From an uncultured Gemmatimonadota bacterium (lineage in GTDB: Bacteria; Gemmatimonadota; Gemmatimonadetes; Gemmatimonadales; Gemmatimonadaceae), in the NCBI GenBank assembly GCA_902825965.1, contig CADEDA010000012.1, forward strand, positions 26,309 through 90,308: a stretch of 64,000 nt of DNA, written 5' to 3'. Position numbers and translations under genes: made by a program. Shown in pieces: positions 16,993 to 26,088 of this stretch (the first letter of the stretch is position 1; each line of letters starts with the position of its first letter). The notes beneath the pieces were generated by a model, which saw only the letters and a list, made by a program, of their open reading frames with translations, was not told the DNA's origin and ran no database searches.

Positions 16993-19491
16993 ATGGCCCT
17001 GCGTCCCATCCCTGAGCTCCTCGCGCCCGCCGGCTCGCTCGACGCCGTGCGGGCGGCGGTGGCCAACGGCGCCGATGCCGTGTACTGCGGCGCGTCACGC
17101 TTCAACGCCCGCGACGATGGCGCCCAGCTGACCCTCGACGAGCTCGAGCAGGCCTGCCTCATCGCCCATGAGCGCGGGGCGCGCATCTACCTCACGCTCA
17201 ATATCCTGATCAAGCCCGCCGAGCTGCACGATGCGCTCGCGTACCTCGGCGAATGCATCGACCGCGGCATCGACGCGGCCATCGTGCAGGACCTTGGCCT
17301 CGTCCGGCTCATCCAGCGCACCTACCCCGGATTCGAGATCCACGGCTCCACCCAGATGACGGTGCACGACGCGTCCGGTGCGCGGGTCATGGAACGCCTC
17401 GGCATCGAGCGCGTGGTACTGGCCCGCGAGAACACGCTCGACGACATCCGGACCATCCGCGCCGCCGTGCCCGGGCTCGGCCTCGAGACCTTCGTGCACG
17501 GCGCCCTCTGCATCTCGTACTCGGGGCAGTGCTACATGTCGGGCATGATCTCCGAGCGGTCGGCCAATCGGGGATCCTGCGCGCAGAGTTGCCGCAAGGA
17601 CTACGTCTTACGTGACGCGCGGGACGGGGCCGAACTCGACCGTGGCTATCTCATCTCCGCCAAGGACCTCGGCGCCTGGGACCATCTCGCCGAGATCGCC
17701 GAGGCGGGTGTGGGCTGCCTGAAGATCGAGGGGCGCAAGAAGAAGCCCGAGTTCGTGGCCACGGTCACACGCGGCTACCGCGACTTCCTCGCGCAGGTCG
17801 AGCGCGGGGAGTTCGAACCGCCGACCTTCGAGGAGGTCCAGCCGCTGGTGCAGATCTTCTCCCGGGGCTCCACCGGGGGCATGTACGGCGGTCGTGAGGG
17901 GCGCGGGTACATCACACGCACGCAACCGGACAACCGCGGTGTCGAGCTCGGCGTCGTCACCGGATTCTCGGACGGCGAACTGTTCGTCGAGGTCCGTGCG
18001 CCGATCGCGGAGCGGGACGGGCTGGGTTTCGAGCCCCCGGCCGGTGGCCATCTCGAGAGTACTGGCTTCGCTGCAGGCGCGGTGCGGACGCTCGGCGTCA
18101 CCGACGGCGTCCACCGGCAGGCGATCCGGGCGCGGCACCGCGTGCCCATCGGGTGGCGCGTGGTGCGGAGCGCGCAGGCGGCGCTGCTCGAACGCGCGCG
18201 CGCCAGCTTCGCCGAAGTGGGGCGGGGCACACGCCTGCGCCGCGTGCCGCTCTCCTGGCGCGTCTTCGGCAGCGCCGGATCACTGCTCAAGGCGATCGTC
18301 CGCTGTGCGGACCTCGAGGTCACCGTGCGGAGTGAGGTCGCACTCGCGCCGGCCAACGCGCGCGCGCTGGATCAGGCCCAGCTGCGCGAGCAACTCGGTC
18401 GCCTCGGGGAGACGCCGTTCGTGCTCACCGAGATCGATGTGCACGGGCTGGCCGAGGGGCTCTTCCTGCCACTGCGCGAACTCAACCACCTGCGCCAACG
18501 CGCCGTGGATGAACTGCTCGTCCAACGCGACTGGGTCCGGCAGGCCGAGGAAGCGGAGCGTGCGGCGCGTATCGCGTCGGCCGTCGCTCGGGTGGCGGTA
18601 CATGCGCGCGGCGGGACGGCGGGGCCGGAGCCGTCGACCGGCCGGATCGTCGCCGAAGTGTGGCAACTCGGAGCCGCCGAGGCGGCGCTCGAAGCCGGCG
18701 CCTGCGAGATCGTCTTCGATCCCTTCCTGCGGCACCCCTTCCCGGCGCTGACCAAGGTCCAGGCGTTCATCGCGCGTGCGGCGGCGTCCGGCGTGTCGCT
18801 GCGTCTCCGCCTCCCGACCATCGTGCGGCCCGAAGAGCGCAAGAAGCTCGACAAGTGGCTCGCCCTCGGCACGCCGTTGCTCACCGGTCACCTCGGCCTG
18901 CTCGCCGAGCTCGCCGGGGACGGACGCGACGTGGCGGCTGACTACGCCGTCAACTGCTTCAACGCACACACGGCCGCCGAGTTGTTCACGCTGGGGGCCT
19001 CGCGCATCACGCCTTCGGTGGAACTGACGGTCGACGAACTGGAGGCCCTGTCCGCCCCGTGGGCGGGCGCCGGGTTCGAGGTGCTCGTGCACGGCCGGCC
19101 CGAGGGCATGACGCTTGAGCACTGCGTCCTGAGCGCGGCCTTCGATCGCACGCCTACCCATTGCCGCGACCTCTGTACCAAGCAGCACGTGGATACGCGC
19201 CTCACGGACCCGGCCGGCTATGTGTTCCCGGTTGCGACGGACTACGCCTGCCGCAACCGCCTGCTGCATTCACGCCCCATCGACGCGACCGAGTACCTGC
19301 CGCGGCTGTGGAACGCGGGGCTCCGCGACTATCGCTTGGTGTTCAACCTGCCGGACGACCCCGTCGCCGCCGTGGTGCGCGGGTACGCGGATGCGCTGGC
19401 GTCCCTGCGCGCGGGGCAGCAACCCAGCCGCGCGGTGCGCGCGCTGCTGGGCGAGGGCTTCACCCGTGGGCACTTCGCGCGGGCGGTCTGA
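16993..19491 (+). CDS. Peptidase U32-family protein with DUF3656 (RlhA/TrhP-like RNA hydroxylation)
   Basis: 832 residues. The U32 core begins LLAPAGSLDAVRAAVANGAD, and the family signature is complete: ETFVHGALCISYSGQCYMSG, then the cysteine cluster NRGSCAQSCRKDY. Despite the peptidase name, characterised members (RlhA, TrhP) are needed for hydroxylation of a cytidine in 23S rRNA or uridine in tRNA. The long C-terminal part containing TEIDVHGLAEGLFLPLREL corresponds to the DUF3656 extension, and another cysteine-rich segment (THCRDLCTKQH) lies near the end. The frame is open upstream but homology starts at 16993. The last 32 bases overlap the convergent hybrid kinase. Confidence 0.88.
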   Translation: MALRPIPELLAPAGSLDAVRAAVANGADAVYCGASRFNARDDGAQLTLDELEQACLIAHERGARIYLTLNILIKPAELHDALAYLGECIDRGIDAAIVQDLGLVRLIQRTYPGFEIHGSTQMTVHDASGARVMERLGIERVVLARENTLDDIRTIRAAVPGLGLETFVHGALCISYSGQCYMSGMISERSANRGSCAQSCRKDYVLRDARDGAELDRGYLISAKDLGAWDHLAEIAEAGVGCLKIEGRKKKPEFVATVTRGYRDFLAQVERGEFEPPTFEEVQPLVQIFSRGSTGGMYGGREGRGYITRTQPDNRGVELGVVTGFSDGELFVEVRAPIAERDGLGFEPPAGGHLESTGFAAGAVRTLGVTDGVHRQAIRARHRVPIGWRVVRSAQAALLERARASFAEVGRGTRLRRVPLSWRVFGSAGSLLKAIVRCADLEVTVRSEVALAPANARALDQAQLREQLGRLGETPFVLTEIDVHGLAEGLFLPLRELNHLRQRAVDELLVQRDWVRQAEEAERAARIASAVARVAVHARGGTAGPEPSTGRIVAEVWQLGAAEAALEAGACEIVFDPFLRHPFPALTKVQAFIARAAASGVSLRLRLPTIVRPEERKKLDKWLALGTPLLTGHLGLLAELAGDGRDVAADYAVNCFNAHTAAELFTLGASRITPSVELTVDELEALSAPWAGAGFEVLVHGRPEGMTLEHCVLSAAFDRTPTHCRDLCTKQHVDTRLTDPAGYVFPVATDYACRNRLLHSRPIDATEYLPRLWNAGLRDYRLVFNLPDDPVAAVVRGYADALASLRAGQQPSRAVRALLGEGFTRGHFARAV

Positions 19492-21766
19492 CGGCGGCCC
19501 CGTCGATCGCCTGCCGTGCGGCGATCGCGAGTTGCTGGATGCTGAAGGGTTTGGTGAGGAGCCTCCCGCCCTCCGGCATCGCGCCGCGGCCGCTCAACGC
19601 GTCCTCGCTGAAGCCCGAGAGGAACAGCACCGGCAACCCCGGACGTGAGGCCACGATACGCGCCGCCGCCTCCGCGCCGCCCATGACCGGCATCACGAGG
19701 TCGCTCACGAGCAGGTTGAACGCGCCCGGATGGCCGGCGGCGACGTGCACCCCTTCGGCGCCGTCCGCCGCGGTGAAGACCACGTAGCCGAGCTTCCGGA
19801 GCAGCCGCGCCGTCACCTGGCGCACGGCTTCCTCATCCTCGATGAGCAGCACGGACTCGCCGAAGCGCGCCAAGGGGATCGGTTCGTCGATCCCGGCCGC
19901 ACCCGCTTCCGCCGGGGCGTCGTCCACACGAGGGAAGTACAGCGAGAACGTCGCTCCCTCACCGGGCGCCGAGCGCACCAGCACGTGTCCGCCCGCCTGC
20001 CCGACGATCCCGTGGACCGTCGGCAGTCCGAGTCCGCTGCCACCCGCCGGGCCCTTGGTCGTGAAGAAGGGCTCGAAGAGCCGCGTCTTGGTGTGCTCGT
20101 CGATGCCGACCCCCGTGTCCTCCACGTCCACGCGCACCCACTCGCCGGCAGGGATCGCGCGCGGCAAGGCGTTATCGCCCACGGCGTGGTTCACCACCCG
20201 CACCGAGAGCCGGCCGCCGCGGGGCATCGCGTCGCGGGCGTTCACCACGAGGTTGATCAGTGCCTGCTCGATGGCCGTGGGATCCGCGCGCACCGACCAG
20301 GGCACGGCCGGCGTCTCGATCTGCAGCGAGATGTCCTCGCCGAGCAGGCGGCGGAGCAGGCGCTCGAGCCCGTGCACCTGCGCGCCCAGGTCGATGACCT
20401 TGGGCTCGATCATCTGCCGGCGGGCGAACGCGAGGAGGCGCAGCGTGAGGTCGGCGCCGCGCCGGCCCGCGTGGTCGATCTCGTCGAGATGGGTCCGTGC
20501 TTCCGTGTCGGGGCCGACGAGCGGCCGCAGCAGCGTCACGTTGCCGAGGATGGCGGTGAGCAGGTTGTTGAAGTCGTGCGCGATGCCACCGGCCAGACGT
20601 CCGACGCTTTCCAGCCGGCGTGCGGCGACGAGTTCCGTGGCCAGGCGGTCCCGCTCGCGCACGTCGCGCAGCGCGACGATGAGCCGCGGGCTGCCGTCCT
20701 CCTCGACGAACGGCCGCGACGCCCCCTCGAGCCGCACGTAGTCGCCGTTCCGGTGCCGCGAGCGCACGGGCACGCCGTTCGCGAGGCTGGGGTCGCGCGC
20801 GAAGGAGCGCTCCATCTGATCGCGCATCACCGGGACGTCGTCGGGGTGCACGAAGTCGAACGCGCTGGTCCCCACCACGGCGGCCGGGTCCCAGCCGAGG
20901 ATGCGGGTGACCGAGGGGGAGATGTAGAGGATGGTCCCCGTGCGGTCGAGCATGAAGATGATGTCCGTGGAGTGCTCGATCAGCGAGCGGAAGCGGGCGT
21001 CCCGTCGCCGCAACTCCGCCTCGGACTCCAGCGCCGCCAGCTGCGCGGCGGCGCGCGCGGTGATCGCGGCCTCGCTGCGGGCGCGCTCCACGTCGAGGAG
21101 TGCGATCAGCACGCCGGCACCCATCGCCACCTGCATGGGGATGCCGCCGAAGGTCAGGAACTGCTGCAGTACGGCAGACGGCTCCGCGAAATGCGAGAGC
21201 GGCTCGAGCAGGCGCAGGGATCCATACGCGATCAGCGCCCCGGCGAGCGTGCGCCGGCCGAGGTCGGAGATGCCGGGCGCGCCGCGGGCGATCTGCAGGC
21301 CGGCCCAGAGGTACGTCGCGCCCCAGATGACGGCGAGGAGCGACGCACGCCGGAGGTAACGGTCGGCGAGCAGGGACGGATCCGCTGGCGGCGCGCGCAG
21401 CACCATCCCGACCGCGACGGTCATTGCGAGCACCACGGCGATCGCGATGGCGCGGGGCGCGCCGTGCCCCGGCTTGCCCAACGCGTGCGTGCCGCGGAGC
21501 AGGAGGATCAGGTGGGCGGTCGCCGCCACGAGCGAGGCCAGCGATGCTGGCTGCCGCCACGCGCTCCAGGACGGGATGTTGACCGCGAGCAGCGAGACCG
21601 CCGCGCACACGGCGTACAGCGACAGCGACGTCCATACCCCCTGCCAGATCCGCAGATGCCCGGCGGCGTTGGGTTGCCGGCGCAGCGTCCACAGCGTCGC
21701 CGCGAAGCCGATGGCGAACGCCGCGAGGATGCCGGAGGCCGAGACGAAAAGCGGGATCCGTTGCAC
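19460..21766 (-). CDS. Hybrid sensor histidine kinase with 7TM-like membrane region, PAS, kinase and receiver
   Basis: 768 residues starting with GTG. Residues about 8-225 contain roughly six or seven hydrophobic segments (MASE-like sensor). A short coiled region follows, then a PAS domain (about 255-370; FRSLIEHSTDIIFMLDRTG). The HisKA domain carries H397 in the NtrB-like motif GGIAHDFNNLLTA. The ATPase domain has LVVNARDAMP and DTGVGID, and the C-terminal receiver domain has phosphoacceptor D689 (LLVSDLVMPVMGG). There is no output domain or partner regulator nearby. The start is supported by TAGTGT seven bases upstream (leaderless type). Confidence 0.92.
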   Translation of the reverse strand: MQRIPLFVSASGILAAFAIGFAATLWTLRRQPNAAGHLRIWQGVWTSLSLYAVCAAVSLLAVNIPSWSAWRQPASLASLVAATAHLILLLRGTHALGKPGHGAPRAIAIAVVLAMTVAVGMVLRAPPADPSLLADRYLRRASLLAVIWGATYLWAGLQIARGAPGISDLGRRTLAGALIAYGSLRLLEPLSHFAEPSAVLQQFLTFGGIPMQVAMGAGVLIALLDVERARSEAAITARAAAQLAALESEAELRRRDARFRSLIEHSTDIIFMLDRTGTILYISPSVTRILGWDPAAVVGTSAFDFVHPDDVPVMRDQMERSFARDPSLANGVPVRSRHRNGDYVRLEGASRPFVEEDGSPRLIVALRDVRERDRLATELVAARRLESVGRLAGGIAHDFNNLLTAILGNVTLLRPLVGPDTEARTHLDEIDHAGRRGADLTLRLLAFARRQMIEPKVIDLGAQVHGLERLLRRLLGEDISLQIETPAVPWSVRADPTAIEQALINLVVNARDAMPRGGRLSVRVVNHAVGDNALPRAIPAGEWVRVDVEDTGVGIDEHTKTRLFEPFFTTKGPAGGSGLGLPTVHGIVGQAGGHVLVRSAPGEGATFSLYFPRVDDAPAEAGAAGIDEPIPLARFGESVLLIEDEEAVRQVTARLLRKLGYVVFTAADGAEGVHVAAGHPGAFNLLVSDLVMPVMGGAEAAARIVASRPGLPVLFLSGFSEDALSGRGAMPEGGRLLTKPFSIQQLAIAARQAIDGAAVRPPARSAHG

Positions 21767-21773
21767 GAGGGGA

Positions 21774-21824
21774 ACACTACGCGCAAAAGGGGGATGCCGC
21801 AGGGGGCAGGCGGGCGGCTATCGT
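21774..21824. promoter_or_regulatory. Divergent promoter region between hybrid kinase and recQ
   Basis: On the minus strand, TAGTGT (21779-21774) ends seven bases before the kinase GTG at 21766. On the plus strand, TATCGT (21819-21824) ends five bases before the recQ GTG at 21830. Neither gene has a Shine-Dalgarno sequence. Both starts fit leaderless transcription, and the box supports GTG 21830 over the in-frame ATG at 21794. Confidence 0.4.
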
Positions 21825-21829
21825 ACGCC

Positions 21830-23893
21830 GTGACCGTCCCCGCCGATCCCGCCCCGTCGCTCGACGCCGCCCGCGCGCTGCTCCGCGAGCGCTTCGGCTA
21901 CCCCGACTTCCGGCCCGGCCAGACCGAGGCCGTGCGCGCCATCCTCGAGGGCCGCGACACGCTCGTCGTGCTGCCCACGGGCGGCGGCAAGTCGCTCTGC
22001 TACCAGGTGCCGGCGCTGTTGCTGGACGGGTTGACGGTCGTGATCTCGCCGCTCATCTCGCTCATGAAGGACCAGGTCGACGCCCTCGCGGCGCGCGGGC
22101 TGCCGGCCACGTTCATCAACAGCACGTTGTCGCCGGCGGAGTCGAGCGAACGGATGGCTCGCGTGCTCGCGGGTGACGTCAAGCTGCTCTACCTCGCGCC
22201 CGAGCGATTCGATGTCGGCAGCATGGCCGAGCGCCTGCGCACGCTCGGCGTCCGGCTGCTGGCGATCGATGAGGCCCACTGCATCAGCGAGTGGGGACAC
22301 GACTTCCGACCCAGCTACCTGCGCGTGAAGGACGTCCGCGAGCGCCTCGGCGCGCCGCCCACCGTCGCGCTCACGGCCACCGCGACTCCCGAGGTGCGGG
22401 AGGACATCGCGCGCCAGCTCGCGCTGCGCGACCCGGTGCTCGTGCTCACCGGCTTCGATCGCACCAACCTCTCGTACCACGTCATCGCCGCGAAGAACGA
22501 CGCGACCAAGGATGCGACGCTCATCGACCTGCTGCGCGAGCGGTCGGGCGATGGTGTGGCCATCGTGTACGCCAGCACGCGGCGGACCGTCGAGCGCATC
22601 GCGACGATGCTCCAGCACGCGCGCCTCAAGGCGGTCGCCTACCATGCCGGGCTGGACGACGGGCACCGGGCGGAGGTCCAGGACGCCTTCATGACCGAAC
22701 GCGTGCGCGTGATCGTGGCGACGAACGCCTTCGGCATGGGCATCGACAAGCCGAATGTGCGGCTCGTCGTGCACCACGCCATGCCGGGCACACTCGAGGC
22801 GTACTACCAGGAAGCCGGCCGGGCGGGGCGGGACCGCCAACCGGCGACGGCGATCCTGCTGCACGCGTTCCCCGACCGCTTCATGCACGAGTTCTTCATC
22901 AAGGGCGCGCTGCCGGAGCGGGAGGTGATCGCCGCCGTCTACGACGCCTGTCGGCGGCTCGCCGATGCCGAGGGACTGGTGTCGAGTCCGGCGGTGGAGA
23001 TCGCCGCCGCGGCGCGCGGCAAGGTGAGCGACCGCGAGGCGGAGTCCGCACTCCGCATCCTCGCGCGGGCCGGTGCGCTCGCGGTGGCGGATGCGTCGCG
23101 GACGCAGGCCTACGTCCGGCTCATCGCCACCACGGCACGCATCAAGGCCGAACTCCCCGAATCCGCGCACGGCATGGAGCTGGCCCTGCTGCGGTCGCTG
23201 TGGCGGCGCTCGCGCGGTGCCGTCGAGGACGGCATCGTCGCTGATCTCGATGCGCTGCCGCCGGGGCTGGGCGGTGCACCCGGTGCGATGGCGCTGCTCG
23301 ACGCGCTCCAGGCGCGACAGATGCTCGTGTGGAGGCGGCTCGGCGAGGGCATCACCCTGCACGATCCGGCGCGTGCGCTTGACGCGTGGCCGGTCGATTG
23401 GGAGGTACTCGAGCGCCGCCGGCGCGGCGAGCTCCGGAAGCTCGAGATGATGCAGAAGTACGCCTACACCGACCAATGCCGCCGTGCCTTCGTCCTCCGC
23501 TACTTCGGCGACAAGGCCGCGCGCCCTACCTGCGATGGCTGCGACAACTGCCTCCGGCAGCCGCTGGCCGCGAGCGAGGCGGCGCCGGTCAAGGGGACTC
23601 GGGTGCGTCGACAACGCACGCCCGCGGCGGACCGGGGAAAGGCCGCCGCAGCCGTGGCCACTCCGCTCTCGCGAGACGAGATCGCCACCCTCGACGCGCT
23701 CAAGGCCGTACGGGCACGGCTGGCGCGCGAGGAGGAGGTCCCGGCCTACGTGATCTTCCCGGACCGCACGCTGCGCGAGATGGTCACCAGCCGCCCCCGG
23801 ACCCTGACCGCGTTGGCGAACCTGCACGGCGTCGGTCCCACACGGCTCGATCGGTTCGGTGCCGCCTTCCTCGAGGTGCTCACCGCGGAGTGA
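21830..23893 (+). CDS. recQ: ATP-dependent DNA helicase RecQ
   Basis: 687 residues. Superfamily 2 motifs are complete: motif 0 FGYPDFRPGQ, Walker A LPTGGGKSLCYQVPAL, DEAH box (LLAIDEAHCISEWGHDFRP), motif III TATATPEV and motif VI QEAGRAGRD. The RecQ-Ct zinc site follows (cysteines in YTDQCRRAFVLRYFG and CDGCDNC), then a linker and an HRDC domain (ALKAVRARLAREEEVPAYVI). The protein unwinds DNA in recombination and repair. The frame continues far upstream through the antisense of the kinase gene, but homology starts near 21830. GTG 21830 is preferred; ATG 21794 is possible. Confidence 0.95.
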   Translation: MTVPADPAPSLDAARALLRERFGYPDFRPGQTEAVRAILEGRDTLVVLPTGGGKSLCYQVPALLLDGLTVVISPLISLMKDQVDALAARGLPATFINSTLSPAESSERMARVLAGDVKLLYLAPERFDVGSMAERLRTLGVRLLAIDEAHCISEWGHDFRPSYLRVKDVRERLGAPPTVALTATATPEVREDIARQLALRDPVLVLTGFDRTNLSYHVIAAKNDATKDATLIDLLRERSGDGVAIVYASTRRTVERIATMLQHARLKAVAYHAGLDDGHRAEVQDAFMTERVRVIVATNAFGMGIDKPNVRLVVHHAMPGTLEAYYQEAGRAGRDRQPATAILLHAFPDRFMHEFFIKGALPEREVIAAVYDACRRLADAEGLVSSPAVEIAAAARGKVSDREAESALRILARAGALAVADASRTQAYVRLIATTARIKAELPESAHGMELALLRSLWRRSRGAVEDGIVADLDALPPGLGGAPGAMALLDALQARQMLVWRRLGEGITLHDPARALDAWPVDWEVLERRRRGELRKLEMMQKYAYTDQCRRAFVLRYFGDKAARPTCDGCDNCLRQPLAASEAAPVKGTRVRRQRTPAADRGKAAAAVATPLSRDEIATLDALKAVRARLAREEEVPAYVIFPDRTLREMVTSRPRTLTALANLHGVGPTRLDRFGAAFLEVLTAE

Positions 23894-23911
23894 GCCCCTG
23901 GGATCCCGGAG

Positions 23912-24955
23912 TCAGTTGCCGAGTTTCTGGCACACGCGGACGACCTCGCGCTCGAACCGCTTCGCGTCGGACAGGATCGGCCAGAACTGCTCGAGGTAGG
24001 CACGCGAATCGGCCTGACGCTTGGGGTCGAGCCCGTCGAGCGGCTTGGCCCAGAGGGCGTCCACCTCGGCCTTCTTCGACTGGTAGTGGGCGATCATCGG
24101 CGCCCACTCCGCCGCCGTGCGACAGGGCCCGCGATGCAGGCGCTCCCGCACGGTGCGGATGCCGAGCTTCTCGCTGGGGAACGAGTAGCGCGCATTCACC
24201 GCGCCGGACCAGTCGAAGTCATAGGCCACGGGGATGAAGTCGCCCGCGGCGTTGCGGAAGAGCGAGATGTTGTGCAGCGCGGCCAGCGACCAGTCGGTGT
24301 TGCCGATCCAGAACTCGAACAGCGAGAGGCGGTTCAGGTCCTCCGGCACCACGTCATCCCACAGCGCCCCGGTCTGCTCGACGAACTGGAGCTTGGCCTC
24401 GTCGGCGACCTCCTCCTCGACCTCGAGGAAGAACGCGGTCACCGAGATCGGCTTCACCCGGTCGCTCGAGTCGCGATAGGTGATGTTCGCCAGGCGTGTG
24501 CGATGGTGCACCGGATTGATGATCGCGTAGGTCCGGTAGGTGAGGTACTCCAGATAGATGTACTGCTGGTAGTCCGCCGCACTCGGCCGGCACGGCCCGA
24601 CGATCTTGAGGCGCGGATTCCCCTGCAGGATGGTGCTGTCGCGCGCCGCACGGTCGGACCGGAGGAAGAGCGGCGGGAAGGCGCAGTTGCGCGCCTGACG
24701 ACGGAAATGCCCCCGCGCACGGAGCTCCACCGGGACGCGCCGTGCGGTCCCCTTGGCATCGGTGTAGCTCAGCTCGGCGCCGAACCAGCGCAGCTCGGTC
24801 GAATCACGCTCGCGCATGAGGTCGCGCAGGTTGGTCGTGAGCGTGAGCGTCAGCGGGGCCTCGTCCCGGAACAGCGCCTGCGCGTCCGCGCTCGGTGCGG
24901 CGATCCCGAGCAGCACGAGCGCGAGCAGGAGGGCACGACGGAGGACGGTGGTCAT
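23912..24955 (-). CDS. Secreted CotH-like (atypical kinase fold) protein, putative
   Basis: 347 residues with a clear signal peptide ending SADA|Q. I recognise no close family by name, but two segments, GNTDWSLAALHN (218-229) followed by PVAYDFDWSG (242-251), resemble the catalytic loop (D/N...N) and metal-binding DxD of spore-coat CotH and FAM20-like atypical protein kinases. RLKIVGPC (115-122) could hold the ATP-binding lysine. Its start overlaps the stop of a DUF4956 membrane-protein gene, and DUF4956 genes are known neighbours of CotH and VTC polyphosphate-polymerase genes, which supports this reading. Activity is unproven. Confidence 0.55.
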   Translation of the reverse strand: MTTVLRRALLLALVLLGIAAPSADAQALFRDEAPLTLTLTTNLRDLMRERDSTELRWFGAELSYTDAKGTARRVPVELRARGHFRRQARNCAFPPLFLRSDRAARDSTILQGNPRLKIVGPCRPSAADYQQYIYLEYLTYRTYAIINPVHHRTRLANITYRDSSDRVKPISVTAFFLEVEEEVADEAKLQFVEQTGALWDDVVPEDLNRLSLFEFWIGNTDWSLAALHNISLFRNAAGDFIPVAYDFDWSGAVNARYSFPSEKLGIRTVRERLHRGPCRTAAEWAPMIAHYQSKKAEVDALWAKPLDGLDPKRQADSRAYLEQFWPILSDAKRFEREVVRVCQKLGN

Positions 24956-25974
24956 CGGAGCTCCACGCCGCGCAGCGGCGAGTCGGGAACGGAACCCAGG
25001 TCGTCGGTCACGACGCCCGGGGTGACGGTGTCAGCAAGGGTCACGCCGTATTCGAGCACGCGCAAGTCGTTCTCACGGGTGGTCCCGAGGAACTTCCAGG
25101 TGGCGAACAGGCCGCCGAAGCGCGGCTCGATCAACGCCCGGGCGGCCTCGGGGTCCACGGTCTTCACGCGCAGCATCTTGTCGAAGCGCTGGCGCTCCTC
25201 GCCGGTCTTCTCGGACTCGGTGGCCTCGGGATCGTTGCGCTTCCGACGCCGCCACGCGCGGTCGGCCAGCGCCTCCAGCTGCTCCGGCGACATCGCCTTG
25301 AGGACCTCCTCGTCCATGCGCGCGAGGAACATCCCGGTGCGGTTCGCGGTCGCGAGTGCCCGTTCGAGCCGGCGCGCGGCATCCTTGCCCTCGAGTGCCG
25401 CCGGCCGCCCGAAGTCGCTCCACCAGAGGCCGAGCATGAGCAGGTTGAACCCGATCGAGATCACCCAGGCCACGGCGGGCACCGCGCCCGCCGCCATACC
25501 GATGCCGATCACCACGAAGATGCCGGCCGCGTCCTTGGAGTCGTCGAGCGAGGTGCGGAACCGCACTGCGGCGACGATGCCGGCGAGCGCGAAGGCGAGC
25601 GGCAGCGAACTCTTCACGAGGATCACGATGCCCGCCGCCACCACCGGCAGGATCAGGTAGGTCTGCACCACCGACTGCTGGAACCCCTTCTTCCGACGCG
25701 TCAACGTGTAGATCCACGCGACCGGCAGCGAGGTCAGGAAGGCGGTGAGCATCGCGATGGCCGTCGCGGCAGCGGTCGGCAAGGCGCCGAGTACGGCGCC
25801 GGGGGCGACCGTCGTGCCCGAGAGCAGCGTGTCGATCGCGGTGGCCGAATCCGTCGGCAGGGAGGGCAGCAGCAGGTCGCGCGCGTACCACGCCGCCGTC
25901 AGCGTCAGCGCGTAGTACACGACCGTGCGCGCGACGATGTTGCGCCAGACGGGGAGGTCCGAGACGGAAGGCAT
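24952..25974 (-). CDS. DUF4956 membrane protein
   Basis: 340 residues from the ATG at 25974; the frame is open another 96 bases upstream but those residues are low-complexity and not hydrophobic. Four or more membrane segments lie in the first half. The DUF4956 hallmark is present: QSVVQTYLILPVVAAGIVIL, then FRTSLDDSKDAAGIFVVIGI. The C-terminal half is soluble and charged. The family has no proven role but often sits beside VTC-type polyphosphate polymerase and CotH genes. Here the downstream partner is the CotH-like protein, with an ATGA overlap; no VTC gene is in the window. Confidence 0.8.
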   Translation of the reverse strand: MPSVSDLPVWRNIVARTVVYYALTLTAAWYARDLLLPSLPTDSATAIDTLLSGTTVAPGAVLGALPTAAATAIAMLTAFLTSLPVAWIYTLTRRKKGFQQSVVQTYLILPVVAAGIVILVKSSLPLAFALAGIVAAVRFRTSLDDSKDAAGIFVVIGIGMAAGAVPAVAWVISIGFNLLMLGLWWSDFGRPAALEGKDAARRLERALATANRTGMFLARMDEEVLKAMSPEQLEALADRAWRRRKRNDPEATESEKTGEERQRFDKMLRVKTVDPEAARALIEPRFGGLFATWKFLGTTRENDLRVLEYGVTLADTVTPGVVTDDLGSVPDSPLRGVELR

Positions 25975-26057
25975 GGGGTGGGGACGGGAGGAACGACGCG
26001 GGAAGGTGCCGATGCCGGCGCGCGCTGGCAACTGGTCCCGCCGGCGGGTCTGCGGGG

Positions 26058-26063
26058 TATCTT
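26058..26063 (+). promoter_or_regulatory. TATCTT -10-like box before the AlkP-superfamily gene
   Basis: TATCTT lies 25 bases before the GTG at 26089, predicting a leader of under 20 bases. It is embedded in GTATCTTGTAAC within the 114-base divergent gap. No strong -35 box was found. Confidence 0.35.
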
Positions 26064-26088
26064 GTAACACCCTTCACCGGATGCTTGC

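Noticed and set aside
19730..21829. A 700-codon open extension upstream of recQ on the plus strand
   Set aside because: It runs antisense through the hybrid kinase gene, is rich in Arg/His/Pro as expected from GC-rich antisense frames, and has no helicase homology before the FGYPDFRPGQ region.
24086..25660. Long plus-strand open frames opposite the CotH-like and DUF4956 genes
   Set aside because: Composition is typical of antisense frames in GC-rich DNA, with no motif, while the minus strand has a signal peptide, membrane segments and family hallmarks.
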